The notes beneath the pieces are model-generated. The model saw only the letters and a program-made list of their open reading frames with translations. It ran no database searches and had not been told where the DNA came from. A stretch of DNA of 64,000 nucleotides. Source: CAYPHA01 sp964410215 (GTDB taxonomy: Bacteria > Calditrichota > Calditrichia > Calditrichales > CAYPHA01). Made by a program: the position numbers and the translations under genes. This document shows positions 1 to 7,985 of the stretch, one piece after another. How positions within the stretch are numbered: the stretch's first letter is position 1; the number at the start of each line of letters is the position of its first letter. The stretch covers positions 1 to 64,000 of the forward strand of contig CAYPHA010000010.1 in the NCBI GenBank assembly GCA_964410215.1, given 5' to 3'.

Positions 1-448
1 CGTACCCTTTACTGGAAATGTAAAACGGAACAGGCGCATGCGTGCGGCCGCCGCCGGTCCCCCAGTGATCCACATTGAGCGTCAGTACTTTTTTCGTGAC
101 ACTCACATTATCGAGCTGCAGACCAAAGCCGTATAACGTTTCATCCTTAGCCGTTGGGACACGTATCATTATACGATTATCACTGGTCCTGAGATAACTG
201 ATTTCACCATCGGAAAAGGGGAATTTGGTTTTATCAAGTTGATTCAGTGTTTCTTTCACCGGCTTTTCCGCGGCGAGATCGGTATATCGCAGTTCCTGCT
301 CCATATCGCCAATCGTTGCTTTCCAAATACCGGGGGCAATATAATCCCAGTCACCAAGTGGAGTCAGTTCATCTAAACCGGTTGCCTGAGCAGTTGTTGC
401 CAGGCCAAACACCATAAGGAAAACTGATAAAATTACTTTAACCACCAT
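1..448 (-). CDS. Glycoside hydrolase family 31 N-terminal part (partial)
   Basis: The gene runs off the left edge, so only about 149 N-terminal residues are visible. It starts at an ATG at 448 preceded by an AGAAGGAG ribosome site. The first ~22 residues are a signal peptide (hydrophobic core ending in TTAQA), so the enzyme is exported. The rest resembles the N-terminal beta-sandwich of GH31 alpha-glycosidases: a YGFG element (family form YGLGE), then D-H-W-G-T and a PFYISSKGY stretch matching the family's 'PFY.S..GYG' motif. The catalytic barrel lies outside the window, so substrate (alpha-glucoside, alpha-xyloside or alpha-galactoside) cannot be judged. It is followed on the same strand by nothing visible and preceded by GH29 and GH106-like genes, which fits a glycan-degradation cluster. 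Confidence 0.7.
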   Translation of the reverse strand, partial: MVVKVILSVFLMVFGLATTAQATGLDELTPLGDWDYIAPGIWKATIGDMEQELRYTDLAAEKPVKETLNQLDKTKFPFSDGEISYLRTSDNRIMIRVPTAKDETLYGFGLQLDNVSVTKKVLTLNVDHWGTGGGRTHAPVPFYISSKGY

Positions 449-490
449 GCGAACTCCTTCTGAAAATAATTAAAATTAGTGTTTTCTGGT

Positions 491-1942
491 TTAAAGATCT
501 ATGGAAAAACACCACGCATGTTTACAGGGACGATTCTCTTCATTCTGAAGAGAGCGTGGAATATGAATGATGAGTTGCTCACCTTTATGCTCCCATTCCA
601 AAGGCGCATCATAACCAAGCAGCCGGATTTCGCTTTCTTTTTGAATTTTGACGGTATTGAGGATTAACCTCTCACCCGGCCATTTGAGACTGAAAGCATA
701 CAGCCGTTTTTGATCTTTCGATCGTGTAAAACAAATCGTCTCACCTTCCCTGAATCGTTCCCGGGCACGGGTCCCATAGATTCCCTGTCCGTTCACATCC
801 ATCCAGCGGCCGATTTCACTTAACCTTTCATAGGCCTTATCTTCAAAGGTTCCGTCAGGTGCCGGCCCGATATTGAGCAGGTAATTTCCTCCCCGGGATA
901 CAATTTGCACCAGATAGTGAATCATTTCCTGCGTACTTTTATAATGGGGGTTAGATGTGTGCCCCCAACTCTGCGTCATGGTCATGCAGGTTTCCCAGGG
1001 GAATGGCAACAATCGCCCGGGGATGGTCTGTTCAGGTGTCCGGTAATCCTCATACGGGCCGTGTACGGTACGATCGACAATAAGCAGACCCGGCTGATTC
1101 ATTCGGGCCATTTTTGCAATGCGTGGCATGTCAATATCCTGTTCCCATTTGGCAATATCAAAGCCCCAGGAGCGGACTTCTTCATTGATGGTCGAATCGG
1201 GCCGCACCCAGCCGCCATCGAGCCACAGTATATCCACCCGGCCGTATGCTGTCATTAATTCTTCTATCTGATTATATGTATAATCACGGAAACGCTGCCA
1301 GATCGCGGGATATTTACCGGTGTCATAATTATTATTGCGGTTCGGGGTCGCCCACAGCGGTGACCAGTAGTCGGGGTGATGCCAGTCGGGTTTTGAGAAA
1401 TATGCCCCGATCATGAAATCGTCTGCCCGGAACGCGGAAAACACATCTTTGACAATATTCGCCCGGGGATGATCACGAAACGGGCAATCCGGCCCGGTTA
1501 CTTTAAAATCGCTGTACTTTGTATCAAAGAGCGCAAACCCGTCATGATGCTTGGTATCGAAAACGACATACTTCATTCCGGCTTCTTTCGCGGCCCGGGC
1601 CCACGGTGCAGGATCAAACTTTGTCGGATTAAACCGCTTGATAAGATCGAAGTACCATCGCTTATACTCGCAGTAAGGAACACCACCACGGTCCTGAAAT
1701 CCCTGGTCTTCCGAGACCAGTGCCCACGATTCAACAATCCCTTCAATGCTGTATAATCCCAGATTCATCATGATGCCGAACTTCAGATCCTGCCACTTCC
1801 CGAGTTGCCCTGCAACACGAGGATCTTCCGGATACCTGTATCCGTGTTTCTGATATGGATGTTCCTGCCCCTGTGCCAGATTAATCTCAGGCATAAACGC
1901 AACCAATAGAGAAATTACCAGTAAAATACATTTTCTTCTCAT
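491..1942 (-). CDS. Alpha-L-fucosidase, glycoside hydrolase family 29
   Basis: 483 residues with a signal peptide (residues 1-24, cleavage near LAQG), so it is periplasmic or secreted. GH29 hallmarks are visible: KHHDGFALFDTKYSDF around residues 131-146 (substrate-binding HHDGF), a YFSKPDWHHPDYW segment near 181-193, and DILWLDGGW around 237-245, in which D242 is the expected retaining nucleophile. A GGNYLLNIGPAPDG block follows, as in the family. There is no added C-terminal carbohydrate-binding domain, and the length is typical for the catalytic barrel plus a short beta-sandwich. It lies 58 bp downstream of the GH106-like gene and 43 bp upstream of the GH31 gene, all on one strand, so a shared transcript is likely. 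Linkage specificity cannot be read from sequence alone. Confidence 0.9.
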   Translation of the reverse strand: MRRKCILLVISLLVAFMPEINLAQGQEHPYQKHGYRYPEDPRVAGQLGKWQDLKFGIMMNLGLYSIEGIVESWALVSEDQGFQDRGGVPYCEYKRWYFDLIKRFNPTKFDPAPWARAAKEAGMKYVVFDTKHHDGFALFDTKYSDFKVTGPDCPFRDHPRANIVKDVFSAFRADDFMIGAYFSKPDWHHPDYWSPLWATPNRNNNYDTGKYPAIWQRFRDYTYNQIEELMTAYGRVDILWLDGGWVRPDSTINEEVRSWGFDIAKWEQDIDMPRIAKMARMNQPGLLIVDRTVHGPYEDYRTPEQTIPGRLLPFPWETCMTMTQSWGHTSNPHYKSTQEMIHYLVQIVSRGGNYLLNIGPAPDGTFEDKAYERLSEIGRWMDVNGQGIYGTRARERFREGETICFTRSKDQKRLYAFSLKWPGERLILNTVKIQKESEIRLLGYDAPLEWEHKGEQLIIHIPRSLQNEENRPCKHAWCFSIDL

Positions 1943-2000
1943 CCTATCATCCGTTAATCTGTTTTGTTTTCATTTTCCTGTATGAACACTTTATTACAGC

Positions 2001-5000
2001 TTATCTCTTTACCAATTTTACCGGTCCAATCAGTCCCGAAGCCGTCGTCTTTTTGTAATGCACCGGGGTGGGAATCGTCTGATAATGATTGGAAAGTGTA
2101 TTATAAACCAGTATTTCCAGCCTGTTTTCGCCGGTTTTAATATAGTCAGAAATATCCAGTCTGAACGGTTTTGAGATCAGGACACCGGCCTTTTCACCAT
2201 TAACATGCACCTCACATGTTGCAACCACCCGGCCCAGATCCAGGAAAAACCCGGATCCCACCTGTCCTTCTGTTAACTGAAAGGACCTGCGATACCACAT
2301 ACCTCCGGAATAGTGCTCAAGAACACCCATTTCGGACCAGTCTCCGGCTGGAATTTCCCCTTTTGTGCATGTCATTGCGACCGGTTTACTGAAAGCCGAC
2401 CCGCCGTAATAACCCGGCTTGTGTTCGACCCGTAAAGCGACAGTGGAAAACATCCTGACCGGTTTTTCGAGCACAACCTCGTAATTACATAATCCATCAC
2501 TACCCACATCTTTTTTATGTATCGACATTTCCTTGCCATCCACCCAGACCTGAAAATCACCGTATCCTGAGAAATTCAACGCCTGCAATCCTGGGGGTGC
2601 CGTAAAGCGGTAGTAACCGTGTTGTTTATCGCCGCCAATGTAATCATACGGCAAAACGCCATCCCGGTCATACCATTTCATGGACAAGGGCTGACTTTTT
2701 CCGATGAAAGCTTTGTTTTCCATAAGCACAATCGCCGCCCGTGCACGCTCATCGATAAAAACATGGCCTTCAGGTTTAGGGGCAGCGGGAATATCTTTAT
2801 AACAAACAATGATACGATGTAGTCCTTCTTCCAGAACAACTGAATCGCTTTCCACTTTCTGTTTATCTATCCAGATTCCATAAGGAACGATGCCCTCTTT
2901 TTCAAGACGAACCGTCATTTTTCCGGGCACATCAACATAGGAGCCGAAGACAAAATGGCCGCCTTCTCCCATGATCATAAAATGATCGCTGATCTTCCCT
3001 TTCAGTCCATGATATCCCTGCGAACCGGGTTCGCCATTCACGCCATACTTCCAGGAAAAGCTGTAAGGCTTCCATTGCATATCTTCCGCTGACGCGTTCT
3101 GCCGCGTAAAGGTCTGGTTCCCGTTTATCAATTCTACGAGTATGGCATCCACATTCCTGTCATCCGGAATGCTCATTTTCCACATTTGGGGCCCAAAACC
3201 GCAAAATACCGGTTGCCATGCGCTGTCATCGAACTCCGGATCCTTCCATTTTTCTGTTGCAGGCGATTCCATCGTATACATCAGTTCACGAGCTTCCGGA
3301 CCGATTATATCATCTGATGCGGGAAACCGGTAATCTCCCCAACGGTTGTCCAGTACGGGCTTTATTTCGCATTCCCACTCACCTTTGAGTTCCATTACCG
3401 GGAGGAAATTTTTTTCAGATTCGGGAGCCGGTTTGTTTTCGCGTATGGCTTTGCCGGGCGAAAACACAATGAGTGAGGGTTGAGGGATATCAAGCGGAAT
3501 CCTCAGTGTCGTACCTTCGCCGGTTGTCTTCATGACAGGTAAAGATTTTCGTTCGCCGGAGTGGGCATCCCATAGCTCAACCGCGCCATGGGCACGGAAA
3601 AAGCACGGGGTTCCCTTCGGTACATCCATAACCATATAGATATCTTTGTCGTCGACACGCCGGTGCAGCACATGTCCCTTGCCTTTCTCCGGCAGAAAAT
3701 CAGGTGTAAAAGTTTTTCTGATGATATCACAGATTTCCTTTTCATTCCCCGAAGGTAGCGCGGTTCCGAGGCCGCCGGAGGAGCTATGCTGCAGTTCAGC
3801 CTTCCGTCCTGACATTGCTTCCGCGGCGGAAAGGCCAAACATTTCCCGGACGATTTTATCAACTTCCGCATCTGTTCTGCCTTTACGGTCACTCGCCTGG
3901 GGTAAGGCTCCGGTTGCAAGAACCAGCCCGCCGCTACGGAACAGGTCCCGTGCTTTTTCCAGCGAGGTAAAGCGCATGGCCTTCATATCAGCGATAATCA
4001 AAACCCGGTACTCCTCTCCGGCAACGGCGAGTTTACCATCCTTGACCTCAGCCCGGGCCAGTGACTGATAGTCAATAAAATCGAAATCAATACCTGCATC
4101 AAAAAGGCTGTGCGCTACCGCGAAAGCCCCTTTGGGTCCGGCATCCGTAAAGGCCTGCATGGAAGATGTCGGATAGACGACCGCCACGTCGCAGACATGC
4201 CGCCCCTGGCTTAAAATATAACTGAGACGTTCGACATATTTCAGCCAGCCTTTCATATGCGGCCAGTAGGGCATCCTGAAATGAAAATCCGGCGGCGCCC
4301 ATTCCCACCAGCCGCCAAGTGTGCTGTAATAGAGTCCGTGCAGACAGAGCAAATTACCGCCGAGCAGATAATGAATATCGGTCGCCCGGGTTATCTGTTC
4401 CGGACGCGCATCCCAGCCCATGCTGTGAAACGCTTCCAGCCATACGCGCGGACGATGATAGAGATGCGCGATTGAACTCGATACCTTGGTTTGGACAAGG
4501 GCCGTTCCGCCCTGCGGGGCATCATTCCCGGGCGCGGTAAACCAGCGCGTCGTCCGGAAATAATCACCATAAGCCAGGGGATTCAATCCCCGTCCATAAT
4601 TATCACATCCAAAAATCAAACCGCGTCGATCATGCCATTCAAAGATCGGTTTAAAATAGCGTTCTTCCGCCAGATCCAGGAGTACATCCATATAATCCAG
4701 ACGTATTTTTTCCGTCTGGTCGCCAATGTCCGTTTGTAAAGCTGCGAGGTGGGGACAGATGTCATAACCTTTTCGGGCCCTGAATTCCGTGCTGAAATCT
4801 TCAGACCAGGTTCCGACTCCGAGATCGATGGTCAGCTCATCCTGGAAAAAGTAGTTTATTCCCTCCCTGTTCCCGGGATCAACCTTATCTTCAAATATTT
4901 GAAAATACCGGTCGATCACTTCCGCTCCATGACGGGGATGCAGCATAAAAGAATGGTCTGTGGAAACCGCAAATACCATCCAGTCCGATGTTGCGGGAAC

Positions 5001-5657
5001 CGACCATCGGACGAGCGTATCATTAACAGAATAGTTTAGCAAATCAACAGCCGATGTTCCGTCCAGACGATTCGCAACCTGCGGGTATGCGGTTAAAGTA
5101 ACGGTGTTCGTATCAATTTTAAAAAAAGCCGTCCGCCCCCCTTTAATCGGTTCCGGTTCACTGAATTCCAGTTTTCCATGATATTTCTTCATCTCCGGCA
5201 TGGCGGCAATATCATCCGGCCAATGCCTGTTACCCGGCACCGCGAATGTATAATCATCCAATCCCACACCCATGCCGCGCCGGGCACATTCGCCGGTAAA
5301 CCAGTTCCATATTTCCCACCATTCCTCCGACAGGAACGGGGGGTCACTTGGATACGTCATGCCAAATGTGCCATAGCCATCCGAATGCAATTCAGGATCG
5401 CTCTGCGGGTGTCCGTGCGGATAACTGACACTGAAGCCCTGCACGCCTGCATTGTGCAGTTCTTCCAGCTGCCAGAGCAGCCGTTCCCGGGTCAGTTTTT
5501 CTCCAACCCACCAGTAGAATGGAACCTGTCCATAGCCGGTAGGCGGGTTTTCAAATGCCGAAAACAGTACCCCATCCTGACGATCGGAAGGCGCCTGCGC
5601 ATGAAGTGAAACCAACACAAGACAACTTACAATTACACCTAAAACCTGCTTATTCAA
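2001..5657 (-). CDS. GH106-like exported glycoside hydrolase (alpha-L-rhamnosidase-like)
   Basis: 1218 residues. The start appears to be a TTG at 5657, placed six bases after GGAG; a signal peptide follows (MNKQVLGVIVSCLVLVSLHA). The N-terminal region has the GH106-type opening 'P..YWWVGEKLTRERLLWQLEELHNAGVQG' pattern, in which an enzyme barrel begins with a W-W pair and a helix ending in AGVQG. Candidate acidic residues sit in FQDELTIDLG (about residue 275) and VWLEAFHSMGW (about 415). The C-terminal third contains a galactose-binding/GH2-type sandwich with DLGRVVATCEVHVNGEKAG followed by a KTGENRLEILVYN strand, as in GH106 and GH2 proteins. Family assignment is by pattern memory; a distant GH2-related family is the alternative. 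Neighbouring GH29 and GH31 genes support a role on fucose/rhamnose-rich glycans. Confidence 0.7.
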   Translation of the reverse strand: MNKQVLGVIVSCLVLVSLHAQAPSDRQDGVLFSAFENPPTGYGQVPFYWWVGEKLTRERLLWQLEELHNAGVQGFSVSYPHGHPQSDPELHSDGYGTFGMTYPSDPPFLSEEWWEIWNWFTGECARRGMGVGLDDYTFAVPGNRHWPDDIAAMPEMKKYHGKLEFSEPEPIKGGRTAFFKIDTNTVTLTAYPQVANRLDGTSAVDLLNYSVNDTLVRWSVPATSDWMVFAVSTDHSFMLHPRHGAEVIDRYFQIFEDKVDPGNREGINYFFQDELTIDLGVGTWSEDFSTEFRARKGYDICPHLAALQTDIGDQTEKIRLDYMDVLLDLAEERYFKPIFEWHDRRGLIFGCDNYGRGLNPLAYGDYFRTTRWFTAPGNDAPQGGTALVQTKVSSSIAHLYHRPRVWLEAFHSMGWDARPEQITRATDIHYLLGGNLLCLHGLYYSTLGGWWEWAPPDFHFRMPYWPHMKGWLKYVERLSYILSQGRHVCDVAVVYPTSSMQAFTDAGPKGAFAVAHSLFDAGIDFDFIDYQSLARAEVKDGKLAVAGEEYRVLIIADMKAMRFTSLEKARDLFRSGGLVLATGALPQASDRKGRTDAEVDKIVREMFGLSAAEAMSGRKAELQHSSSGGLGTALPSGNEKEICDIIRKTFTPDFLPEKGKGHVLHRRVDDKDIYMVMDVPKGTPCFFRAHGAVELWDAHSGERKSLPVMKTTGEGTTLRIPLDIPQPSLIVFSPGKAIRENKPAPESEKNFLPVMELKGEWECEIKPVLDNRWGDYRFPASDDIIGPEARELMYTMESPATEKWKDPEFDDSAWQPVFCGFGPQMWKMSIPDDRNVDAILVELINGNQTFTRQNASAEDMQWKPYSFSWKYGVNGEPGSQGYHGLKGKISDHFMIMGEGGHFVFGSYVDVPGKMTVRLEKEGIVPYGIWIDKQKVESDSVVLEEGLHRIIVCYKDIPAAPKPEGHVFIDERARAAIVLMENKAFIGKSQPLSMKWYDRDGVLPYDYIGGDKQHGYYRFTAPPGLQALNFSGYGDFQVWVDGKEMSIHKKDVGSDGLCNYEVVLEKPVRMFSTVALRVEHKPGYYGGSAFSKPVAMTCTKGEIPAGDWSEMGVLEHYSGGMWYRRSFQLTEGQVGSGFFLDLGRVVATCEVHVNGEKAGVLISKPFRLDISDYIKTGENRLEILVYNTLSNHYQTIPTPVHYKKTTASGLIGPVKLVKR

Positions 5658-5731
5658 GTTGTTCTCCAGTACAGAATGTCATGTTAGAACGGATTATAAC
5701 GGTACAGGCAGGAAGGAACCCGGTGACATGT

Positions 5732-5980
5732 CTATTTTGAACTTGGCCGTTTAAAAAACATATTATAAACCGTACTGTTCATGCCCAGTTTTGGCAAGAT
5801 CGTTTTTTCAGAAAAAACAAGTTCCCAGCCTTCGTGTCCCAAACGATTCAGATACTCTATAAATTTTATATTTTTCACAACTTTTTCATTGATAATTTTC
5901 TTGTGATAATCGGTGACCTTGTCCAGGTAATCACCATCCCTGATTTGAAGTTTTACCTGATTGTATTCCCATTTGTTCAT
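5732..5980 (-). CDS. Small DUF4177-like protein
   Basis: 82 residues with no signal peptide, preceded by a GGAG ribosome site eight bases before the ATG. The protein has the DUF4177 pattern: an N-terminal WEYNQVKL strand, a helix ending in FIEYLNRLGHEGWELV, and a C-terminal YNMFFKR strand. The central region is longer than in the standard ~55-residue domain. The family has no known biochemical function. It starts a run of three very small genes on the minus strand (to 6430) that separates the glycoside hydrolases from the housekeeping cluster. Confidence 0.6.
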   Translation of the reverse strand: MNKWEYNQVKLQIRDGDYLDKVTDYHKKIINEKVVKNIKFIEYLNRLGHEGWELVFSEKTILPKLGMNSTVYNMFFKRPSSK

Positions 5981-6019
5981 AGAAGCTCCATCTATTATGA
6001 GAATGATCCATGAATCCGG

Positions 6020-6202
6020 TCAGGAATTAGGCAGTTGTTTCCGGATCTGTTGGGTAATCTGAGCCGTTATCGCTTCCCGCGTATCTTTTGAACAGACCAT
6101 ATTGTCTTTATACGCATCGAACACGTCATTGACAATTTGCTCAAACGGTACACGGGTGAGATCAGGACTTTTTAGTGGTTTTCGCTTTTTAAAAATTTTC
6201 AT
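6020..6202 (-). CDS. Small hypothetical protein (60 aa)
   Basis: 60 residues, starting at an ATG five bases after AGGTG. The N-terminus is very basic (KIFKKRKPLK), and the remainder is predicted helical with an FEQIVNDVFDAY segment and a Gln-rich tail (TAQITQQIRKQL). No signal peptide, membrane span or known motif is visible. I do not recognise the family. Support for it being a gene comes from the ribosome site, the same strand and tight spacing as its neighbours (15 bp to the Cys-rich gene), and the absence of a better ORF on either strand. Confidence 0.45.
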   Translation of the reverse strand: MKIFKKRKPLKSPDLTRVPFEQIVNDVFDAYKDNMVCSKDTREAITAQITQQIRKQLPNS

Positions 6203-6217
6203 AACGCACCTGACACG

Positions 6218-6430
6218 TTAGAAAGTGGATTTTGGACGTCTGGCACCAAACAGGACCTCGCAGGGAGCGTTTTTCGTCACATATTTATTCAACGCCCCGC
6301 ACCATAAAGCAAGAAAAGTGCGGCAGGTACCGGAGCCGTCGATGTCATCGTTTTCCGGAAATGAAGCATGCTCACATCTCAGGTCACAAAATGTTATTTT
6401 ACTCGTATTAACACCGGCATTTTCATCCAT
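6218..6430 (-). CDS. Small Cys-rich protein, possible metal-binding
   Basis: 70 residues, ATG at 6430 after CAGGA. Five cysteines are arranged as C15-x3-C19 (CDLRCEHASFP), C37 (GTCRTF), C45 (LWCGAL) and C58 near KNAPC, with one His following the first pair. This resembles small conserved bacterial proteins of the pattern 'C..xCxHAxFP...CRTFxAxxC...KNAPC', which I recognise only as an uncharacterised family; a bound Zn2+ or Fe-S centre is an inference from the spacing. There is no signal peptide, so it is likely cytoplasmic. It lies between the 60-residue gene and the SDR epimerase, all in the same direction. Confidence 0.5.
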   Translation of the reverse strand: MDENAGVNTSKITFCDLRCEHASFPENDDIDGSGTCRTFLALWCGALNKYVTKNAPCEVLFGARRPKSTF

Positions 6431-6448
6431 GAGACAATCCTGTTTATT

Positions 6449-7357
6449 TCAAATCAGGTCTTTCAAAGCCAGATTGATTTTATTATATCTAAAATTATAT
6501 CCCGAATCAAGTAGATGCCGGGGAAAAACACGTGCGCCGCTCAATAACATCTCATCAGCCATTTCGCCTAAAACCAGTTTGAGCAATGCTGCGGGCACCG
6601 GCAAGATATGAGGTCTGTGCAGGACGTCAGCAAGATTTTTTGTAAATTCACGCATTGTCAGGGGCTGAGGCGCTGTCAGGTTGAACACTCCTGATTCCGC
6701 ATGTTCCAGGAGGAAGACAATGGAGTGAATGACATCGTCAATGTGGATCCAGGGAAAACCCTGTCTGCCGCTTCCGACCGGTCCACCCAGTCCAAGTCGA
6801 AACGGCAGCAGCAAACGGCTCACCACGCCCCCTTCCCGGCCGAGCACAACACCGATGCGAATGACGGCTCTCTGAACTCCTGCTGCCTCCAATGCTGCCG
6901 TACTTGCTTCCCATTTTTTTGACAGATTCGCCAGGAATCCCTTTCCCTGCGTTGCGCTTTCATCCACAACTTCCGTCCGGTCCCCGTAAAATCCGGTCGC
7001 GGAGCACTGGATAAACTGTTCCGGTTTTGTCTTCCAGCCCGAGATGGCCTGCACCAGCGCCTTTCCCGCACCAAGGCGGCTTTCTTCAATCCTCTGTTTC
7101 TTGGCTTTTGTCCACAGACCGCTGCCGACATTCTCACCGGCAAGATTAATGACGGCATCAACACCTTCCGCCTTGGTGGACCACCCCAAATTGTCCGCCT
7201 TTCCCGTCCAGTGAAGGTAGGTTATATGTTTATGCTTCTCCTTACCGGCTCGCGCCTGTGAGCGGGTCAATATAAATAGTTCATGATCGCGGGATATAAG
7301 TTCCCGGACCAGGTGACCGCCTATGAAACCGGTCCCTCCCGTCAATAAAACGTTCAC
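6449..7357 (-). CDS. TIGR01777-type SDR-family epimerase (YfcH-like)
   Basis: 302 residues. The start is a GTG at 7357, seven bases after GGAG. The N-terminus MNVLLTGGTGFIGGHLV is the Rossmann GxxGxxG dinucleotide-binding motif. Further family marks are VDAVINLAGENV, a SSATGFYG-like CSATGFYGDR active-site region (S-x-x-x-Y), and the C-terminal DUF1731 segment with LPVPAALLKLVLGEMADEML. This is the YfcH/TIGR01777 group of atypical extended SDRs, whose physiological substrate is unknown. The start of the upstream DNA glycosylase gene lies 18 bp away, in the same direction, so cotranscription is likely, although no functional link is known. Confidence 0.88.
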   Translation of the reverse strand: MNVLLTGGTGFIGGHLVRELISRDHELFILTRSQARAGKEKHKHITYLHWTGKADNLGWSTKAEGVDAVINLAGENVGSGLWTKAKKQRIEESRLGAGKALVQAISGWKTKPEQFIQCSATGFYGDRTEVVDESATQGKGFLANLSKKWEASTAALEAAGVQRAVIRIGVVLGREGGVVSRLLLPFRLGLGGPVGSGRQGFPWIHIDDVIHSIVFLLEHAESGVFNLTAPQPLTMREFTKNLADVLHRPHILPVPAALLKLVLGEMADEMLLSGARVFPRHLLDSGYNFRYNKINLALKDLI

Positions 7358-7374
7358 ATTTTCGCTCCTTTGAT

Positions 7375-7938
7375 CTACACTTCTTTATAACGGAAACAAT
7401 CGACCGTATGGTCATTAACCATTCCCGTGGCCTGCATGTGGGCATATACGATCGTCGAACCGACGAAGCTGAATCCTCTTTTTTTCAAATCGTTGCTTAT
7501 TTTATCGGAGAGCGCGGTTTGCGCCGGAAGTTCGGTGAGCGAACGCCAGCTGTTCCCGATGGGTTTATGATCTACAAATCCCCAGATATAGGCATCAAAA
7601 CTGCCAAACTCCTGCTGCACGTCCAGAAAAGCCCCGGCATTCTTTACAGCCGCCCGGATTTTCAGCCGGTTCCGGATAATGGAAGCGTCCTCCAGGAGGA
7701 CGGCAATTTTCTGTTCATCATACCGCGCTATTTTAACGGCATCAAAATTATCAAATGCCCGTCTGAAATGTTCTCTCTTTTTAAGAACCGTAGCCCAACT
7801 CAAGCCTGCTTGAAATCCTTCAAGGATAAGAAATTCAAACAGCAGGTCATCATCATGAACAGGTACACCCCATTCTTCATCATGATAACGCACATATAGC
7901 GGATCATCCACTGGCACCCAGGCACATCGGTTTTTCAT
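7375..7938 (-). CDS. tag: DNA-3-methyladenine glycosylase I
   Basis: 187 residues from the internal ATG at 7938, preferred over an upstream ATG at 7959 because GAGGGGG lies just before it and homologues begin MKNRCAW. Tag removes 3-methyladenine from alkylated DNA in base-excision repair. The Zn-binding residues of the family are present: Cys5 (RCAW), His19 (RYHDEEWG) and the C-terminal pair in NDHTVDC. The substrate pocket block YHDEEWGVPVHDD and FEFLILEGFQAGLSW, and the GFSFVGSTIVYAHMQATGMVNDH end, are all intact, with normal length. It sits between the VWA membrane protein and the SDR epimerase genes. Confidence 0.95.
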   Translation of the reverse strand: MKNRCAWVPVDDPLYVRYHDEEWGVPVHDDDLLFEFLILEGFQAGLSWATVLKKREHFRRAFDNFDAVKIARYDEQKIAVLLEDASIIRNRLKIRAAVKNAGAFLDVQQEFGSFDAYIWGFVDHKPIGNSWRSLTELPAQTALSDKISNDLKKRGFSFVGSTIVYAHMQATGMVNDHTVDCFRYKEV

Positions 7939-7985
7939 AAGCACCCCCTCAGCAAACATAAATATATCCCAATGTCAATCTAATA

